Below, piece after piece: positions 38,801 through 64,000 of a stretch of DNA of 64,000 nucleotides. The notes below the pieces were generated by a model, which was not told the DNA's origin, searched no databases, and saw nothing but the letters and a program-made list of their open reading frames with translations. Location of the stretch: assembly GCF_036370855.1 (NCBI RefSeq), contig NC_088112.1, positions 21,258,469 through 21,322,468 on the forward strand. Reading direction: 5' to 3'. The first letter of the stretch is position 1; each line of letters starts with the position of its first letter. The position numbers and the translations under genes are program-made. This DNA comes from Dromaius novaehollandiae. Taxonomy: Eukaryota; Chordata; Aves; Casuariiformes; Dromaiidae.

Positions 38801-40372
38801 TACACAAACAGCCCTCCAGCCATCAAGTGCTGTTTACAACTATCGATTCTACTTTTTCAAGATGTAATCTACAATACTTTTATCACTGTAGCCTTGCTGA
38901 CGTTTGGCAGTGGAGATCAATGAGTTTGATCCACATCTTTAACACAGCACATTTTCTACCAACAGAATAGGAGCAACAATGGACCTCTGCACACATCAAA
39001 TATTGTCACACAGCAAGTATTATCACACAGCATCTATTTGGACAGCAGAAGAGATTGTGCTATGAGATTGTGCTATTTCTGATGATACTTGAATCTTTTC
39101 CAACAGTTTATTCACTGAGAAACAATAGTAATATTTTGCTATGCTGAAACTATTAGCAAATTCAATGCAAATTCACCAAATATTTGGGGGTGGAGGGCAG
39201 AGAGGGGGCTTTATTAGTTCCAGCCTATGAACCTTTTCTCTTTTAGGTCTAAACACTGTCCCGCAGGCTTAATTTTAGGCTTATTGCTATATTCTGTCCA
39301 GCATTTAGAACAATACAAAGCAGAAGAGGGGATACAATCTAACAAACATGCCTGAGAGATTACTGAACACCCAAGAGTTTCACATATGCTGAAGTTTTCC
39401 AAGAAATAATAGCTGTTTTGGAGACCAGACTAGTAATAAGAATGTGCTGTTTACAGCAAAAAAAAAAAGTCATCATAGCATTCAAGCAATTCCATATGCA
39501 CACTAATGCATCCTATTTTCAGGAGAGGCCAAATGTGTGGAAGACAACTCATGGAATAGGATAGGCTTTTAGCTAGACAAGAGAAGCAAATAAAATGAGG
39601 TACAAGTGTTCAGTATCATAACATAGTTACCAATAGCATTTCCCAGCCAGTTACATGATTTCAGAGGTCATATGTACAGATTTTTGGCTGGAGTCCTGAT
39701 GTGAACTTTATCTGTCAACATACCACATTGACAGAAAGTCTAAGCAGATTCCTCCCCCTCTGCCTGGGATTCAGAATGTTCCAAGTAGAGATTGTGGGTT
39801 TGGCTCATCACTAGCTGCTCTTAACATCTGTGAGGCTGTTGTACATTTTTGCTTTATAACAAAGCATTCACTCTTTGTTGCCCAAGTTTATATTGTGCTG
39901 AGAGATTTTTACTGAGAAAACTGGAGGGGCAACAGTGAAATATTCTGAGGAGCCAGCCAACAACCACAACATTCATGGCAAGTGAAGGAGTGCTACGACA
40001 AAGTTTACAGGGAACAGCTATTAAGTTATGCTGTGCAGAAAGGAAAGCTATTGAACTGCACTGGGTCTGGTAATTTGGGATTTCTTTCTGCATATTAGAA
40101 GAAACTACATATAAGCTTATGTCTCAACTGCTCAGCTCAGACTTAGGAGACCACAATGTGATCTTTTTCAAAAAGGAAAAGTTTAAATGAGTCCAATGAG
40201 GGTCAAAGGAAATCTTGCAATTCCTATTGCTACCTACTATAACTTTGCACAAAGCTTGTTTGCAAGATTAGATGCTCCTCTCACTTCAATACTGTTCACA
40301 ACTGCAGTTATAAATAGATCTTTGCCTAGACAATCTGACAGCTTTCTCTTCAGCCAAGTGTGATCTTCTTTT

Positions 40373-40385
40373 GGGGGGGGGGGGG
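40373..40385 (+). repeat. Poly(G) tract, 13 bases
   Basis: Uninterrupted G run about 1.8 kb beyond the P4HA2 stop codon. G runs are error-prone in sequencing, so length is uncertain. Confidence 0.85.
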
Positions 40386-41769
40386 AGCTTTAGTTAGTAC
40401 CTTACACATACCTACACTCTGCATCTAAACACAGCAGTAACCATAAAATCCTCAAACCTAAAATTCAGGGCATACAAGTTTTTATTACCAGCTCACAGAT
40501 ATCACTTGCACATATTCCATATTATCAATGTAGGTTATATTACCAGTAAACTAAACTGACATTTGTTATACCTACCTTGTAAAAACCTGCTGTTCTGCAA
40601 GTATTCTCCCAGGTAGAGAGGTGCATTGCTTCTAACCAAGAGAATGCCACCTGATACTTGTTTTAAGCATTAGCTCATTCAGTCTTTGTACAATGTACAA
40701 CAATGTAGGGGAATAAAGTGAATCAATATTCATATTATGACTGCAATTGGACATTTCAATAGTTGCATTTTCTTCACTCAAGTCAGTTTCATCAGTAGTC
40801 CAAGCTAATCTACAAGCAATGACTTGTGCTTGTAAAGGCATTATTACTCCCTCCTTTGTGGGGTTCACTTCAAATCACTACTATTCCCATGAAATCATGC
40901 CCATACTAGAAGTGCCCAGCAAGAGATTAAGTCAACCCACACTGCACACAGTGGCATATCTACACAAGTCTAGTACTAGCAGCATGTTTCTCAATTTTTA
41001 AAATATTTGTCCATTTCTTCAACTTTGCTTGGTTGTTTGCAGCAATTAAATGCCAGTCACAGCATTTCTGAATTAGAAAGGAAATCCCATTTCTGAATTA
41101 TATTATGGACTACAGACATTGGCCACAAGCCAACATATGTAGCACATTACATGTATGCCAACGAAGCAAAAAAGGCAAAGAATCCAGATCCTTGCGTCCA
41201 AAGGCCATGATTATTCTCCTCCTGTCTGAAGGGCAAGAGGAAACCTTGCCTCAGTCTACATAAGACTATTATATTTGCTTGCAATCTTCTTACTGACCTC
41301 AAGTTCAATATATGTTAAGCTCTTTGTCAGATCAGGTGATCTGGTAGTTAAAAAACTTACCCACAGATGCCAACTTTTAGAGTAAAGAATTATACTCGTT
41401 GTGGAGAAGGCCCTCCTTTTTGGAGGAGTGGATTTTTGTAAGCTCTTGCATCAGACTAGATAGTACCAGACAATATAAAAATTAACAGCTCTGAAAATAG
41501 TACATTACAGTTTCAAGACACAAATTAACAAAGTTTCAGCTTCAGTAGGAAATGGAACAGTTTGGTATCATGTGCTGGAGCCTTAAGTAAAGCATTGTCC
41601 AAAACCATAACATATTTCTAAAAGAAGTAAAGGCCAACAAAGTAAACGGCCAAAGGGCATTTGCGCTAAAGGGTATAAAGGGCAAAGTAAAGGTCCACTG
41701 TCCCTTAAAATGAAGCAGTAGTATACCCAATAAGGGCACACAGTAGAAAATAACTTTTTGTAAAGAACT

Positions 41770-41775
41770 TTTATT
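41770..41775 (-). terminator. Candidate poly(A) signal of P4HA2
   Basis: AATAAA on the - strand, 433 bases after the stop codon at 42209. It would give a 3' UTR of roughly 450 bases. No nearer canonical signal was noticed, but longer UTRs are possible. Confidence 0.4.
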
Positions 41776-42208
41776 TTTGTTTCAAAACTTGTGATCCATA
41801 GAAATACAATAAAATCAACATGTACACAAAACAAACTTTGGTTCAAAGAAATATTTAACATCTAAAACTTCTGAGGTACAAAGGCACAAGACCAGGCACC
41901 CAAACATACTGAATCACCCACAGCACTGTTTGCACCACTTCTGCTGGAAGTTGTGAGGATTGAAGAGTAAAATGAGAAAGATGGCTGGGGGGATGAACAG
42001 AGATAGCCAATTAACAGTAACCAAAACACAAGCATGTGTACAATACCATTTGCTTTCACTCACAGGTGTTACATATTTTGTTGTCCTTTTTGGATAAAGT
42101 GCTAGGACTCCTGGAGGACAAAAGATGGATCATTTCTTAGAAATGAACTGGAAGAACAGTAGAAAAGGAGATGGAAGGAAAAAATGAAGGCCTGCAGGAG
42201 GCTGGATT

Positions 42209-61647
<19,439 letters not shown>

Positions 61648-63270
61648 CTAAAAATGGGAAATGAGGAAGTGTTAATCAGAGCTAAAACAAGAAATCACTT
61701 TCCAACAGCATAGAAGACCAACCTCAGGTGCTCTAGGGCTATCAAAGCCACCAACAAGAACAGACAAACTAAGGTTCAGAGTGTGAGTGTTTTTTAATGT
61801 TTGTAAGCCACAAAAAAAAATATACATGCAAATCTGGCATTCAAATACTTCAAATAGCTTTTAAAAATCTCAACCTTAATGGCCTATGAAGTAGCTTTGT
61901 TATGACCCTTTTACCATCTCTGAATTACTTTTAATATTGCAGTTACATAAAATGCAATCAATGGAAAGGTTTGACATTAATACAGCTAGAGTCAAAGCAA
62001 TGAAAGATCCAAATAGTTGCCATAGTATCTGTTCCACATGTGGATACAGATTAGGTCACACCAGTAATTTATTAGTTGAACCACTGGCATCACTTAAAAT
62101 TACAGCTTTTCAATATGGGTAACTGTGGAAACACAACCTAACATTAAAGTACAGAGGAATTTCAGACTAATGTTTATAGACTAACATGCAAAATCTCTCC
62201 CAATTAATATTAGTGGAAACTGCTAGCATATCAATCCAAATTACTATAAGAAACTTTTACAGACCAAACACTGAATGATCCAGAGATTTAGAAACACGGC
62301 AACAGATTTATTTTCAGCATTCCAAAGTAATTATTAATGAGGCATAACAAAGCAGATGGAAGTCAGCAGGCTATTTTCAGTCTATCCCCTAACGTAAGTT
62401 TCAGGAATGGGTAAATCTAAACAGAGAAGATGGTGATTCATGGCAACTGTGTACAAAATCCTACCTTTAACTTACAGGAAAGAGACAATGAAATAAGGCA
62501 TGTCTAGGTAAATGTTACTTAGCCAGCTTGCCTTGCCCTCCCTCCAGTGTTGGGGGTCAGTAGCAAACAACACTCTTTGTCCTGACAGAGGTTCCACAGG
62601 GAGGCAAGACACACTGAGGTAACTTTCCACTGAGACATGTGCAAAATATACCACAAGAAGTTTGAGTTTTGCCATTACAAAAATATAGCTCCACTAAGCT
62701 CTGGAGAATAGGTACATGTAGTTAATGAATCTGTATTATCTTTATGATGGGCACTCCCTGCACTGTTCCACAGGAAAGCATTAGATCTGAAGTCACAGCA
62801 GAATTCAGTTTGTCTTCATATTTTTAGAATCTACCATAATCACAAATGACTGCATCACAGCTGTTAGAACAGAACTAAAACTAATTTTCAGGATGCAAGA
62901 TAACTGTGTGAATTTTCTAGGATTTACTGAAGTCTTGTACAACACCCACAGAGTAAAGGGGATATTAATTCTCCATTCCCATCCCTAACCCTAGCTTTCA
63001 TTGAGGATAACAGATTTCAGCTTCTGTGAAAGAAAGTACTTCACATTTTTATTACTAAGTTCTTTCCATGAATCAGCAGTTTTGGATTATGCTTTTAATA
63101 TAAGCTTGGCACAAAACATCTCTGCTGTGCTCAAGACAATCAGATGCACAGTTCTCAAGATCAGGAATTGTCTTACTTTACACAGAGGCCCCAGAGAAAT
63201 TGTACCATGTTGGTCATGACATGCTAAGATACTGAATTGCAGAAAAAATCCACTCATGCAAGATCTGAAT
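61648..63270. other. First visible P4HA2 intron, no exon found
   Basis: I looked here for the exon encoding the signal peptide and the conserved EFFTSIG start and saw none on the - strand. The sequence is AT-rich and unremarkable up to the CR1 fragment. Confidence 0.55.
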
Positions 63271-63274
63271 TGCC

Positions 63275-64000
63275 ATTGAGAGAGACCTGGACAGGCTGGA
63301 GAGCTGGGTGGAGAGGAACCTCATGAAGCTCACCAAAGGCAAGGGCAGGGCCCTGCACCTGGGGAGGAATAACCCCAGGCACCAGGACATGTTGGAGGCT
63401 GACCTGCTGGAAAGCAGCTACATGGAGAAGGACCTGGGAGTCCTGGTGGACAATGAGTCAACCACGAGACAGCAACTGCCCTTGCAGCCAAGAAGGCCAA
63501 AGGTATCCTGAGGTGCATTAGGAAGAGTGTTGCCAGCAGGTCAAGGGAGGTGATCCTCTCCTCTGCTCAGCCCTGGCGAGGCCACATCTGGAGTGCTGGG
63601 TCCAGTTCTGGGCTCCCCAATACAAGAGAGACATGGAGCTACTGGAGACAGACCAGTGGAGGGCTGCAAAGATGATTAGGGGACTGGAGCATCTCTCACA
63701 TGAGGAGAGGCTGAGAGCCAGGCCTGTTCAGCCTGGAGGAGAGAAGACTGAGAGGGGATCTCATCAATGGGGAGGGTGTCCAGAGGAGGATCTTTTCAGT
63801 GGGGCCAAGTGACAGGACAAGAAGCAACAGGCACAAACTGAAACACAGGAAGTTCCATCTGAATATGAGGAAAAACTACTCTACTGCAACGGTGACAGAG
63901 CACTGGAACAGGCTGCCCAGAGAGGCTGTGGAGTCTCCTTCTCTGGAGAGATTCAGAACCTGCCTGGACACGATCCTGTGCAACGTGCTCTAGGTGACAC
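63275..64000 (+). mobile_element. CR1-type LINE, 5'-truncated and frameshifted, cut by the window edge
   Basis: Translation gives the avian CR1 reverse-transcriptase C-terminal region: LDRLESWVERNLMKLTKGKG, LHLGRNNP, KDLGVLVDNE, then after a frame change [20 protein letters not shown], and finally DRTRSNRHKLKHRKFHLNMR and EHWNRLPREAVESPSLERF up to a stop at 63993. There are at least two frame disruptions and an internal loss near 63760, so it is dead. It is antisense to P4HA2 within its intron. The 3' terminal repeat lies outside the window. Confidence 0.85.
63308..63993 (+). pseudogene. Remnant of CR1 ORF2 (reverse transcriptase C-terminal part)
   Basis: Two readable blocks, 63308-63511 and 63799-63993, are in different frames, joined by sequence that only reads as CR1 after frame changes and with stop codons. 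No catalytic YADD box remains, because the fragment begins downstream of it. Confidence 0.75.

Larger units (their letters stand above)
17490..41740. other. 24-kb gene-poor interval between the cytokines and P4HA2
   Basis: I read both strands for signal-peptide exons, four-helix motifs and splice-bounded frames and found nothing I would annotate. Many short frames begin with non-ATG codons and overlap. Features inside are homopolymer tracts, a TA/TG microsatellite, the CpG-rich patch at 26.6-27.3 kb and an exon-like segment near 35.7 kb. If the 14.6 kb gene is KK34, CSF2 would be expected here. Small exons could have been missed by eye. Confidence 0.5.

Overview
The window looks like a bird chromosome segment. 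It has short, AT-leaning introns, low repeat density, and two fragments whose translated remnants match avian CR1 LINEs. The gene content matches the mammalian 5q31 cytokine cluster (IL3 - CSF2 - P4HA2) in order and orientation: two short four-helix cytokine genes on the + strand followed by a prolyl 4-hydroxylase alpha subunit gene on the - strand. The species cannot be fixed from the sequence alone.

Layout. Positions 1-7,400 hold no gene I can support, only a GGA microsatellite and scattered GC-rich sequence. At 7,406-10,507 there is a compact four-exon gene with a TATA box, a CLE0-like AP-1/NFAT motif and an AU-rich 3' UTR. Its 146-residue product best fits interleukin-3. A decayed CR1 reverse-transcriptase fragment lies at 11.25-11.51 kb and a cluster of CAGCTG E-boxes at 12.18 kb. 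At 14,503-17,465 a second four-exon cytokine gene encodes 169 residues. It combines the GM-CSF four-cysteine and helix-D pattern with IL-5-like exon sizes. It is either avian CSF2 or its avian paralogue KK34 (IL5-like). From about 17.5 to 41.75 kb I see no convincing gene. This matters because, as I recall the chicken locus, another cytokine gene is expected there if the 14.6 kb gene is KK34. A CpG-rich patch at 26.6-27.3 kb and one exon-like segment at 35.7 kb are the only structured signals.

From 61,647 down to 42,209 the - strand carries fourteen exons of P4HA2, running from just after the signal-peptide exon (which is outside the window) to the stop codon. All splice junctions are GT-AG and all phases agree. 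The catalytic His-X-Asp, distal His and 2-oxoglutarate-binding Lys are all visible. The two exons at 46.4 kb are the mutually exclusive pair known from this family, and only 66 nt separate them. A CR1 LINE 3' fragment sits in the first visible intron and runs off the right edge.

The two cytokines would be secreted, activation-induced haematopoietic factors. P4HA2 is an ER collagen-modifying enzyme that shares only the neighbourhood, a linkage conserved between birds and mammals. No wholly new system is visible. The most interesting points are the hybrid second cytokine with its cysteine-bearing tail, the apparent absence of a third cytokine, the GM-CSF-type CLE0 element in front of the IL-3-like gene, and the tightly spaced alternative exons of P4HA2.
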